Shown: positions 51,162-58,490 of the stretch, piece after piece
Layout of the letters: each line of letters begins with the position of its first letter
Position numbering within the stretch: the stretch's first letter is position 1
DNA from: CAYNXB01 sp964401045
GTDB taxonomy: Bacteria; Pseudomonadota; Alphaproteobacteria; Sphingomonadales; Sphingomonadaceae
Length of the DNA: 64,000 nucleotides
Reading direction: 5' to 3'
NCBI GenBank assembly: GCA_964401045.1
Contig: CAYNXB010000004.1
Coordinates: 1 to 64,000 of the forward strand
The notes under the pieces: generated by a model
Databases searched by the model: none
Seen by the model: only the letters and a program-made list of their open reading frames with translations
Told to the model about the DNA's origin: nothing
Position numbers and translations under genes: made by a program

Positions 51162-51248
51162 CCCTCCCGCTTGCGGGAGAGGGCAGGGGTTGGTTTCAAC
51201 GGGAGTGGAAATCGCCCACCCCCGGCCCCTCCCGCAAGCGGGAGGGGA
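51162..51248. repeat. Pair of palindromic repeats between ligB and ligC
   Basis: CCCTCCCGCTTGCGGGAG (51162-51179) and CCCCTCCCGCAAGCGGGAGGGG (51227-51248), each an almost perfect hairpin and mutually alike, separated by 47 bp. This is a dispersed element of the CCTCCCGCAAGCGGGAGG kind common in sphingomonads. Within the ligABC transcript it would form two strong hairpins that could affect relative expression. Confidence 0.7.
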
Positions 51249-51253
51249 GAAGA

Positions 51254-52147
51254 TCAGGCGTCCACCTGCTCGCGGATCGCGGGGCCTTTCGCGCCCACGC
51301 CTTCCGGCTGCAGGATCAGCGCGCCGAGCGCGGTGTTCGACGCCGGGATGTGGTAGAAGCGGTACAGCTCCTCGACCTTGTCGCCGAGCGCGCCGCGCAT
51401 GATCAGCCACATCACCAGCTCGATGCCTTCCGAGCCCGCTTCGCGCAGATACTCGATGTGCGGCATCTTGCTCAGCGTCTCGGGGTCCTTGATCAACTGG
51501 TCAATGAAGTTGAGGTCGAACTCCTTGTTGATCAGCCCGGCGCGGGGCCCCTGGAGCTGGTGGCTCATGCCGCCGGTGCCCCACACGTGGACGTTGAGGT
51601 CCTCGGGGAAGCTCTCGACCGCGGCCTTGATGCTGTCACCCAGGTTGAAGCAGCGCCGGCCCGAGGGCGGCGGGTAGGTGACGACGTTGACCGGCATCGG
51701 GATGACCCGCGCGGGCCACGCCTCCGGCTCCTCGCCGAAGATCATGCTCAGCGGCACGGTGCAGCCGTGATCGACATCCATCGCGTTCATGATGGTCATG
51801 TCGAATTCGTCGAGGATCAGGCTCTGGGCGATGTGCCAGGCGAGATCCGGATGGCCGATCACGTCGGGCACCGGGCGCGGGCCCCAGCCTTCGTCGGCCG
51901 GCTTGAATGTTTCCGCGCAGCCGATCGCGAACGTCGGGATGATGTTCATATCGAACGCGGACGCGTGATCGTTGTACACCAGAATCACCACGTCGGGCAT
52001 GTTGCCTGGCTCGCGGATCCATTCGCGGATCGGGTCATAGCCGCTGAACACCGGGCCCCAGTAATCGTCGCGGCTCTTGCCGGTCTGGAGCGCGGCGCCG
52101 AGCGCGGGAATGTGGCTCGAGGTGATGCCTGCGGTTATCCGGGCCAT
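51254..52147 (-). CDS. ligB: Protocatechuate 4,5-dioxygenase beta (catalytic) subunit
   Basis: 297 residues. Iron ligands as in Sphingobium LigB: His12 (SSHIPALG), His61 (YNDHASAF) and Glu243 (GSEGIELVMW), with the catalytic base His196 (GGMSHQLQG). Type II extradiol dioxygenase that cleaves protocatechuate (and gallate) between C4 and C5 to 4-carboxy-2-hydroxymuconate semialdehyde. Requires LigA, encoded just upstream. Confidence 0.96.
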   Translation of the reverse strand: MARITAGITSSHIPALGAALQTGKSRDDYWGPVFSGYDPIREWIREPGNMPDVVILVYNDHASAFDMNIIPTFAIGCAETFKPADEGWGPRPVPDVIGHPDLAWHIAQSLILDEFDMTIMNAMDVDHGCTVPLSMIFGEEPEAWPARVIPMPVNVVTYPPPSGRRCFNLGDSIKAAVESFPEDLNVHVWGTGGMSHQLQGPRAGLINKEFDLNFIDQLIKDPETLSKMPHIEYLREAGSEGIELVMWLIMRGALGDKVEELYRFYHIPASNTALGALILQPEGVGAKGPAIREQVDA

Positions 52148-52148
52148 G

Positions 52149-52565
52149 TCAGCGTCCTTCTTTCTTCGAGCGCTGCCCTTCGGGCGAGCGGCCGCCCTTG
52201 AGCATCATCTCGGCATATTCTTCCTGCGTCATCCCGGTCATCGATCCGGCGGCGAACTGGAAGCTCTTCTTGTCCGTGGAGAACAGCTTCGAGAGGAAGT
52301 AGATGTTCCCGCCTTCGTCGATCATCGCGTTGTAGTCGCGCGCGAGCACGGCCTGCTTGGCCGCCTCGGTGATGTCCCATTCGTCAAGATAGGCACGCTC
52401 GTCGGCGAGGAACCGCGTGCGGTTCTCTTCCTTCATCAGGCTCATCGCGAACTGGTTGAGCCAGTAGCCCTTGCGCGCGCGGGCGGCGGTGAACACGCGC
52501 GTGCCCGGGATGTCCTCGAACTGGGCGAGGTAGTCGAGCACGTTGATCCGCTCTTTTTTGCTCAT
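52149..52565 (-). CDS. ligA: Protocatechuate 4,5-dioxygenase alpha subunit
   Basis: 138 residues, full length (about 139 in Sphingobium). Helical protein: LDYLAQFEDIPGTRVFTAARARKGYWLNQFAMSLMKEENRTRFLADERAYLDEW and GGNIYFLSKLFSTDKKSFQFAAGSMTGMTQEEYAEMM. It covers the LigB active site and contributes to substrate binding. ATGA overlap with the DUF2218 gene; one base separates its stop from ligB. Confidence 0.95.
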   Translation of the reverse strand: MSKKERINVLDYLAQFEDIPGTRVFTAARARKGYWLNQFAMSLMKEENRTRFLADERAYLDEWDITEAAKQAVLARDYNAMIDEGGNIYFLSKLFSTDKKSFQFAAGSMTGMTQEEYAEMMLKGGRSPEGQRSKKEGR

Positions 52566-52876
52566 TGTTCGGTCCATTCGTAAGTCAGCGGCGCCTCGCG
52601 GAACGCGAAGCGATCCAGGTGGCGTTCGAGCACGCCGCGCATGCGCACGTTCTCTTCATGATCGGCGGTGGTGAGGGTGATCGCGACTCCGTCCGGCCGC
52701 GCGGTCATCACCGCGCTGGTGGTGTCACTGAACGGGAAGCTGCCCATGCCGTCGCCCTCGTCGAAGCTGGTCGCCATCTTGTGGCCCCAGTGGCTGACGA
52801 GCTGCTTGATGTAGCGTTCCGGCTTTTCGCAGCGGGCGAAGCCGTGCGCTATGCTGGCGATGGCCTGTTCGGTCAT
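52562..52876 (-). CDS. DUF2218 family protein in the lig operon
   Basis: 104 residues: AHGFARCEKPERYIKQLVSHWGHKMATSFDEGDGMGSFPFSDTTSAVMTARPDGVAITLTTADHEENVRMRGVLERHLDRFAFRE. The HWGHK and FPFSD/ITLxT patterns match DUF2218, usually found with siderophore-interaction genes but of unknown role. It is inserted between ligJ and ligA with overlaps on both sides, so it is translated with them. A helper role for LigAB or LigJ is a guess. Confidence 0.8.
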   Translation of the reverse strand: MTEQAIASIAHGFARCEKPERYIKQLVSHWGHKMATSFDEGDGMGSFPFSDTTSAVMTARPDGVAITLTTADHEENVRMRGVLERHLDRFAFREAPLTYEWTEQ

Positions 52877-53898
52877 AATCCGCGTTCCTTCAGCTGGGCG
52901 TCGAGCCGCGGAAACACCTTACGCGCATTGCCTTCAAAGATGGCGTGCTTCTTCTCATCAGAGATATCGAGCGCGTCGATGTAGCGCTTGGTATCGTCGA
53001 AATAATGGCCGGTCTGGGGATCGATTCCGCGCACCGCGCCGACCATCTCGCTGCCGAACAGGATGTTCTTGGTCTCGATCACTTCGGCCAGCAGGTCGAT
53101 GCCCGGCTGGTGGTAGACGCAGGTGTCGAAGAACACGTTGTTCATCAGATGCGTATCGAGCGAAGGCTGCTTGAGCATGTCGGCGAGGCCCCGGTAGCGG
53201 CCCCAGTGGAATGGCACCGCGCCACCCCCGTGCGGAATGATGAATCTCAAATTCGGGAAACGGCCGAACAGGTCGCCCTGGAGCAGTTGCATGAACGCGA
53301 CGGTATCGGCGGCAATGTAGAACCCGCCGGTGGCGTGCATCGCCGGGTTGCAGCTGCCGGAGACGTGGATCATCGCCGGCACGTCCAGCTCGCACATCGC
53401 CTCGTAGATCGGGAACCAGAACTCGTCGGTCAGCGGGGGAGAGGTGAAGTGCCCGCCGCCCGGATCGGGATTGAGGTTGCAGCCGATGAAGCCGAGCTCC
53501 TCGACGCAGCGGCGCAGCTCCTTCACCGAGGCGGAGAGGTCCGCCTTCGGGCTTTGCGGGAGCATGCACACGCCCGTGAACGTCTCGGGATAGAGCTGGG
53601 TGACGCGGTAGATCAGGTCGTTGCAGCGGCGCGCCCATTCCTCACTCACCGCCTGATCGCCCACGTGGTGCGCCATCGCCGAGGCGCGCGGCGAGAAGAT
53701 GGTGAGGTCGGCGCCGCGCTCCTGGATCAGCTTGAGCTGGTTGGCCTCGATCGTTTCGCGGATCTCGGCGTCCGAGATCTCCGGGTAGGGGGGCGGCTGG
53801 CGGCCTTCCTTGAAGGCGGTCTTCTGCTCCTCGCGCCATGCGTCGTGCGCCTTGGGGAGCACCGTGTAGTGGCCATGGCAGTCGATGATCAGGCTCAT
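52873..53898 (-). CDS. ligJ: 4-Oxalomesaconate hydratase
   Basis: 341 residues, the same length as Sphingobium LigJ. Amidohydrolase-fold metal sites in IIDCHGHYTVLP, MIHVSGSCNPAM, IPHGGGAVPFHWGRYRG and FGSEMVGAVRG. Hydrates the CHM/OMA pool to 4-carboxy-4-hydroxy-2-oxoadipate, the LigK substrate. ATGA overlaps on both sides. Confidence 0.95.
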   Translation of the reverse strand: MSLIIDCHGHYTVLPKAHDAWREEQKTAFKEGRQPPPYPEISDAEIRETIEANQLKLIQERGADLTIFSPRASAMAHHVGDQAVSEEWARRCNDLIYRVTQLYPETFTGVCMLPQSPKADLSASVKELRRCVEELGFIGCNLNPDPGGGHFTSPPLTDEFWFPIYEAMCELDVPAMIHVSGSCNPAMHATGGFYIAADTVAFMQLLQGDLFGRFPNLRFIIPHGGGAVPFHWGRYRGLADMLKQPSLDTHLMNNVFFDTCVYHQPGIDLLAEVIETKNILFGSEMVGAVRGIDPQTGHYFDDTKRYIDALDISDEKKHAIFEGNARKVFPRLDAQLKERGL

Positions 53899-54728
53899 GC
53901 CCCGCTATTCCTTTTGGCTATGCCTTCCGCCCCCGCGGCGTGCTGGCGCTTGATGGTGCCCTCGCTCATCGTCGGCTCGACGCCGAGCCCGCGCAGGGTG
54001 GCGGCGACTTCCTTCATTTCCGCCGCGCGGCGCAGGCCGTGAGTCGCCATTCGCTCGCGATTATAGGCAAAGCGCTCGGCCCAGCCGACGCGCTTCTCGG
54101 ACGCGTCGAGCGAGGCGACGACTTCATCGAACACGCCGGCGGCTTCGGCGGCGGCGGCGCATTCGTCACTCAGCGCCTCGATGCCCTTGACCATCACCGA
54201 GCGGATCATCTTGATCGCCGACGCGCGGCCCACTTCATCGCCGACAACGCGCACATCGGTAAAGCCCAGCGCCTCGAGCAGCGGCTGGGCGGCGAGCGCG
54301 TGCGGGCCGGAAACCAGCAGCGGAACCGCGAGCCCCTTCTCGACCGGCGCCATCACCGCGACATCGACGTAGCGCCCGCCGACCGCCTCGATCACCGTCG
54401 CCGCCTGGCGCTTGGTGTCGGGCGAGACCGAATTCATGTCGCACCACAGCGCGCCCTCTGGGAGCAACTGGGCGTAAGTGCACGCCGCGTCGAGCGCCTG
54501 GTCGGCGGTAACCAGCGAGAGCAGGAAGGCGCGGTCGTCGAGCGCTTCGGCGGCGGTCTCGGCGGTTTCGACGCCGATCTCGCCCATCAGCGCACGGCGA
54601 TCGGGGACGACATCCCAGGCGCGGGTCTCGCCGCGCCAGCCGTTGGCACGGACAAAGGTTTCGCCGGCTTCGCCGAAGCCGATCAGCGCCACGCGAGGCG
54701 CGGAGAGGGGGGCAATCGAGTCAGACAT
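53895..54728 (-). CDS. DUF1932 NAD(P)-binding oxidoreductase (6-phosphogluconate/hydroxyisobutyrate dehydrogenase-like)
   Basis: 277 residues. RVALIGFGEAGETFVRANGW is the Rossmann start (GxGxxG variant GFGEAG); GALWCDMNSVSPDTKRQAATVIEAVGGRYVDVAVMAPVE resembles the beta-hydroxyacid dehydrogenase substrate motif; the C-terminal part with RASAIKMIRSVMVKGIEALSDEC (catalytic-like Lys) is DUF1932. First gene of the ligJ-DUF2218-ligABC operon, 45 bp behind the palindrome at 54766. It may reduce a pathway keto- or hydroxy-acid; not established in the known PCA pathway. Confidence 0.82.
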   Translation of the reverse strand: MSDSIAPLSAPRVALIGFGEAGETFVRANGWRGETRAWDVVPDRRALMGEIGVETAETAAEALDDRAFLLSLVTADQALDAACTYAQLLPEGALWCDMNSVSPDTKRQAATVIEAVGGRYVDVAVMAPVEKGLAVPLLVSGPHALAAQPLLEALGFTDVRVVGDEVGRASAIKMIRSVMVKGIEALSDECAAAAEAAGVFDEVVASLDASEKRVGWAERFAYNRERMATHGLRRAAEMKEVAATLRGLGVEPTMSEGTIKRQHAAGAEGIAKRNSGA

Positions 54729-54765
54729 GGCAATCAGGCATCCTTGGGCGTCGCCGTTAACGAAT

Positions 54766-54780
54766 GTAAGTGTTGCTTAC
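54766..54780. promoter_or_regulatory. Palindrome GTAAGTG-T-TGCTTAC in the ligJ/ligK divergent region
   Basis: Flanking bases extend the dyad to TGTAAG-TGTTG-CTTACA. Right arm identical to the perfect palindrome at 35889-35903; left arm differs at two bases. Centre 54773 is 45 bp upstream of the DUF1932 start and 96 bp upstream of ligK, so one dimeric regulator could control both divergent operons. Confidence 0.6.
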
Positions 54781-54868
54781 AAGTTTGCGCCCTCCAGCCG
54801 TCACGGCCTTGACGCGGGGGCAACCTGCGGTCCACCGGCTTCGCGAATAGTGCAAGGGAGAATCGCGC

Positions 54869-55543
54869 ATGGCCTTCGTCGTCGTCCAGAACATCGAGCG
54901 CGCGGACCAGGACGTGGCGGCCGCGCTCGGCGAATGCGGCGTGGCCACGGTCCACGAGTCCCAGGGGCGTACCGGGCTTCTCGCCAGCTACATGCGGCCG
55001 ATCTACCCCGGCGCGCGGATCGGCGCGACCGCGGTGACGATCTCGGTTCCGCCGGGCGATAACTACATGGTCCACGCCGCGATCGAGCAATGCCAGGAAG
55101 GCGACGTGCTGCTGATCGCGCCGACGTCCCCGTGCGAGGACGGCTATTTCGGCGATCTCCTCGCCACCAGCGCCCAGGCGCGGGGCGTGCGCGGCCTGAT
55201 AATCGACGCCGGCGTGCGCGACGTGCGCGACCTGCACGAAATGAACTTCCCGGTGTGGTCGAAGCGGGTGTTCGCGCAAGGGACGATCAAGGCGAGCCTC
55301 GGCAACGTCAACGTCCCGGTGGTCTGCGCCGGGGCTTACATCGAGCCGGGCGACGTGATCGTGGCGGACGATGACGGCGTGTGCGTGGTGAAGCGCGCGG
55401 ACGCGGGGTCGGTCCTCGAAAAGGCCCGGGCCCGCATCGCCAACGAAGGCGACAAGCGGGAGAAGCTGGCGAACGGGGTGCTCGGTCTCGACATGTACGG
55501 CTTCCGGGACAAGCTGAAGGACATGGGGCTGAAGTGGGTGTGA
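54869..55543 (+). CDS. ligK: 4-Carboxy-4-hydroxy-2-oxoadipate/4-hydroxy-4-methyl-2-oxoglutarate aldolase
   Basis: 224 residues, RraA-like class II aldolase fold. VATVHESQGRTGLLASYMRPIYPGARI, EDGYFGDLLATSAQARGVRGLIIDAGVRDVRDLHEMNFPVW with the conserved Arg-Asp pair. Splits the LigJ product into pyruvate and oxaloacetate (and the methyl analogue into two pyruvates). First gene of the plus-strand lig operon; GGGAG precedes ATG. Confidence 0.94.
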   Translation: MAFVVVQNIERADQDVAAALGECGVATVHESQGRTGLLASYMRPIYPGARIGATAVTISVPPGDNYMVHAAIEQCQEGDVLLIAPTSPCEDGYFGDLLATSAQARGVRGLIIDAGVRDVRDLHEMNFPVWSKRVFAQGTIKASLGNVNVPVVCAGAYIEPGDVIVADDDGVCVVKRADAGSVLEKARARIANEGDKREKLANGVLGLDMYGFRDKLKDMGLKWV

Positions 55544-55545
55544 GC

Positions 55546-56604
55546 ATGAACTCCGCACCGGTCATGTGGATGCGGGGCGGAACCTCGAAGGGCGGGTTCT
55601 TCCTCGAAAGCGATCTTCCGGCGGGCGAGGCCGAGCGCGCGGAATTCCTGCTGCGGGTGATGGGTTCTCCCGATCCGAGCCAGATCGACGGCATGGGCGG
55701 CGCCGATCCGCTGACCAGCAAGGTCGCGGTCGTGAAGAAGTCCGCGCGTGAGGGGATCGAGGTCGATTACCTGTTCCTGCAGGTGTTCGTCGACCAGGCG
55801 ATCGTCACCGACAGCCAGAACTGCGGCAACATGCTGGCGGGTGTGGGCCCGTTTGCGATCGAGCGCGGGCTGATCGAGGCGACCGGCGACGAGACGCGGG
55901 TGGCGATCTTCATGGAGAACACCGGCCAGGTCGCGGTCGCCACGGTGCAGACGCCCGGCGGCCAGGTGACCTACGCGGGCGATGCGAAGATCGACGGCGT
56001 GCCCGGCAGCCATGCGCCGGTGCCGCTCGAATTCCGCGACACCGCCGGCTCCTCGTGCGGCGCGCTGCTGCCGACCGGCAACGCGGTCGACGAGATCGAA
56101 GGTGTTGCCTGCACCCTGATCGACAACGGCATGCCGTGCGTGGTGTTCAAGGCCGAGGCTGTCGGCGCGACGGGCTATGAAAGCCGCGAGGAACTCGAGA
56201 GCGAAGCCTTCGCCGAAATGCGCGCGAGGATCGAGGCGATCCGGCTCGCGGCCGGGCCGCTGATGAACCTTGGTGACGTGAAGGAAAAGAGCGTCCCCAA
56301 GATGATGCTGGTCGCCCCGCCCGCGAACGGCGGCGCGGTGACTGTGCGCAGCTTCATCCCGCACCGCGCGCACGCCACGATCGGCGTGCTCGGCGCGGTC
56401 AGTGTCGCCACCGCATGCCTCGTGAAAGGCTCGCCGGCCGCAGAGGTGGCGTCGATTCCAGATGGCACGACCAAGATGCTCTCGGTCGAACACCCGACCG
56501 GCGAGATGAGCTGTGTGCTGACAGTCAATGACGCGGGCGAGGTCGAGACCGCTGCGCTGCTACGCACCGCACGCAAGCTGATGGACGGGGTGGTGTTTGT
56601 TTAA
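55546..56604 (+). CDS. ligU: 4-Oxalomesaconate tautomerase
   Basis: 352 residues, PrpF family. Lys59 in TSKVAVV and Cys93 in SQNCGNM correspond to the Lys66/Cys100 pair described for LigU of Novosphingobium, which isomerises 4-oxalomesaconate to the (3Z)-2-keto-4-carboxy-3-hexenedioate form used by LigJ. MWMRGGTSKGGFF is the PrpF N-terminus. Starts 2 bases after the ligK stop. Confidence 0.92.
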   Translation: MNSAPVMWMRGGTSKGGFFLESDLPAGEAERAEFLLRVMGSPDPSQIDGMGGADPLTSKVAVVKKSAREGIEVDYLFLQVFVDQAIVTDSQNCGNMLAGVGPFAIERGLIEATGDETRVAIFMENTGQVAVATVQTPGGQVTYAGDAKIDGVPGSHAPVPLEFRDTAGSSCGALLPTGNAVDEIEGVACTLIDNGMPCVVFKAEAVGATGYESREELESEAFAEMRARIEAIRLAAGPLMNLGDVKEKSVPKMMLVAPPANGGAVTVRSFIPHRAHATIGVLGAVSVATACLVKGSPAAEVASIPDGTTKMLSVEHPTGEMSCVLTVNDAGEVETAALLRTARKLMDGVVFV

Positions 56605-56611
56605 ACCCCAT

Positions 56612-56688
56612 CGTCATTGCGCATCGCCGCAGGCTACGCGGCAATCCATTTTCAGGCGATGGATTGCTTCGCTGCGCTCGCAATGACG
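56612..56688. repeat. Nested palindromic repeat between ligU and ligI
   Basis: Outer arms CGTCATTGCG (56612-56621) and CGCAATGACG (56679-56688); inner arms CAATCCAT (56642-56649) and ATGGATTG (56659-56666). This is the dispersed CGTCATTGCGAGCGCAGCGAAGCAATCCA kind of element, here in the ligU-ligI spacer and expected to form a long mRNA hairpin. Confidence 0.7.
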
Positions 56689-56708
56689 CGATAGAGAGGA
56701 AGTACGTT

Positions 56709-57578
56709 TTGTCCGACCGCATCGTCTCCTGGCACGCCAACCCGTCTAAGCCGGCGTACATCCCGCCTGCCGGTGCCATCGACGCGCATTGCCACGTGTT
56801 CGGGCCGATGGCGGAATTCCCCTTCAGCGCGAAGGCCAAGTACCTGCCCGAGGACGCGGGGCCGGAGATGCTGTTCGCGCTGCGCGATCACCTCGGGTTC
56901 GACAAGAACGTGATCGTCCAGGCGAGCTGCCACGGAACGGACAACGCGGCGACGCTCGACGCGATCGCGAAGTCGAACGGCAAGGCGCGCGGCGTGGCGG
57001 TGGTCGATCCGGCAATTTCCGACGCGGAGCTTGCGGCGCTGCACGAAGGCGGGATGCGCGGCATCCGCTTCAACTTCCTCAAGCGGCTGGTCGACAACGC
57101 GCCCAAGGACCAGTTCCTCGAAGTGGCGAAGCGCCTGCCCGCCGGGTGGCACGTGGTGATCTATTTCGAGGCCGACATTCTCGAGGAACTGCGCCCGTTC
57201 ATGGACGCGATCCCGGTGCCGCTGGTGATCGATCACATGGGCCGACCCGATGTTACCCAAGGGCCGGACGGAGCGGACATGACCGCGTTTCGCCGGCTGC
57301 TCGATTCGCGGCCGGATATCTGGTTCAAGGCGACCTGCCCAGACCGGCTCGATCCGACCGGCGATCCATGGGATGCGTTCGCGACGGCGGTGCAGCCACT
57401 GGTCGAGGACTATCAGGACCGCTGCATCTGGGGCACCGACTGGCCGCACCCGAACATGCAGGATGCGATCCCCGACGACGGGCATATCGTCGACATGATC
57501 CCGCGCATCGCCCCGACCGAGGAGCTTCAGCGCAAGCTGCTCGTGACCAACCCGGAAGCGCTCTATTGGGCGGACTGA
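56709..57578 (+). CDS. ligI: 2-Pyrone-4,6-dicarboxylate hydrolase
   Basis: 289 residues, close to the 293 of Sphingobium LigI. IDAHCHVFGPMAEFPF carries HxH, GMRGIRFNFLKR and LVIDHMGRPDVTQG the PDC-binding Arg/His, and IWGTDWPHPNMQ the catalytic Asp (in LigI Asp248). LigI acts without a metal, hydrolysing PDC to 4-oxalomesaconate/CHM. TTG 56709 is the start: AGAGGAAG lies 7-10 bases upstream and the family N-terminus begins here. The long repeat sits just upstream. Confidence 0.93.
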   Translation: MSDRIVSWHANPSKPAYIPPAGAIDAHCHVFGPMAEFPFSAKAKYLPEDAGPEMLFALRDHLGFDKNVIVQASCHGTDNAATLDAIAKSNGKARGVAVVDPAISDAELAALHEGGMRGIRFNFLKRLVDNAPKDQFLEVAKRLPAGWHVVIYFEADILEELRPFMDAIPVPLVIDHMGRPDVTQGPDGADMTAFRRLLDSRPDIWFKATCPDRLDPTGDPWDAFATAVQPLVEDYQDRCIWGTDWPHPNMQDAIPDDGHIVDMIPRIAPTEELQRKLLVTNPEALYWAD

Positions 57579-58267
57579 CCGCCGAAGCCGTCGCCCTGCT
57601 CGACCGCCCGGCGTGGTCGAGCCTCACCACCGCGCATGCCGATCTCGCGCAGGGCGATGACCGCGCCTTGCGCTACCAGCCCGAGGTCAACGTGTTCGTC
57701 TCGCCGGTCGATCACGGTGCCGAGGCGCTGGCCGCCGCGGCGGCGCTGGTTACGCCGGGAGACCGTGCCTACATCGTACAGGCCGAGCCCGCGCCCGAAC
57801 TGCCGGGTCTCACCGCCGTGCTTCGCAGCCCCTTGGTGCAGATGGTGTTCGAAGGGCCGGTGCCGGCGCGCGAGGTGGATGAGGAGATCACGCGGCTCGC
57901 CGAGGGCGACGCCGACGAGATGCTCGCGCTGGCGATACTCCAGCAACCGGGCCCGTTCCGGCGCGAGACCCGCAGGATGGGCCGCTTCGTCGGCGTGAAG
58001 CGCGATGGCCGGCTCGCGGCAATGGCGGGCGAGCGGTTTCACTTTCCTGGCTTCTGCGAGCTGTCGGGCGTCTGCACCCATCCCGATTTCGGTGGCGAGG
58101 GACTCGGCACGCGGCTGTCGACTCATGTCACGCGCGCGATCCTCGATCGAGGCGAGACGCCGTTCCTCCACGCCTGGAGCGACAACTACGGCGCGATCGC
58201 GCTCTACGAGCGGCTCGGCTACCGCATCCGCCGCGAATTGAACGTGGCAATCTTCGAGCGCAGCTAG
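57566..58267 (+). CDS. GNAT family N-acetyltransferase
   Basis: 233 residues. C-terminal GNAT core: VGVKRDGRLAAMAGERFHFPGFCELSGVCTHPDFGGEGLGTRLSTHVTRAI with the acetyl-CoA Q/RxxGxG/A-type loop, then AWSDNYGAIALYERLGYRIRRELNVAI. TTG 57566 with GGAAG upstream gives overlap with the ligI 3' end. Found at the end of the lig operon; its substrate is unknown. Its TAG stop overlaps the small membrane peptide gene's stop by 3 bases (tail to tail). Confidence 0.82.
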   Translation: MGGLTAEAVALLDRPAWSSLTTAHADLAQGDDRALRYQPEVNVFVSPVDHGAEALAAAAALVTPGDRAYIVQAEPAPELPGLTAVLRSPLVQMVFEGPVPAREVDEEITRLAEGDADEMLALAILQQPGPFRRETRRMGRFVGVKRDGRLAAMAGERFHFPGFCELSGVCTHPDFGGEGLGTRLSTHVTRAILDRGETPFLHAWSDNYGAIALYERLGYRIRRELNVAIFERS

Positions 58268-58434
58268 TCCCGCTTCACCGCGCCGCGCCGGCGGCGGCGC
58301 AGCACCAGCCAGCCGCAACCGAACAGCGCGCAGCCGATCGCGAGGATGGCGCCGCCGACGATCAGCCCGCCCATCACCAGCGCGCCGAACAGCGCGAGGA
58401 CGATGGCCCAGAAAGTCTCGAGAAAGCCGTGCAA
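58264..58434 (-). CDS. 56-residue membrane peptide
   Basis: A minus-strand frame from TTG 58434 to TAG at 58264-58266 encodes 56 residues: a short N-terminal LHGFLETFWAIVLAL, two hydrophobic stretches (AIVLALFGALVMGGLIVGG and AILAIGCALFGCGWLVL) and a basic tail RRRRRGAVKRD. CAGGGGG lies upstream as a possible ribosome site. The composition (long membrane segments, positive-inside tail) argues for real coding. It is too short for automatic calling and I know no family. Convergent with the GNAT gene and downstream of the transaldolase-like gene. Confidence 0.5.
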   Translation of the reverse strand: MHGFLETFWAIVLALFGALVMGGLIVGGAILAIGCALFGCGWLVLRRRRRGAVKRD

Positions 58435-58490
58435 GCGAGGCGCCCCCTGTCCCGCCCCAACGCGGCGCGGGGCAGGGAGTGCCCGGAAGG

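Noticed and set aside
51162..51248. CRISPR-like repeats
   Set aside because: Only two copies, each self-complementary, with one spacer; fits REP-type elements and not a CRISPR array.
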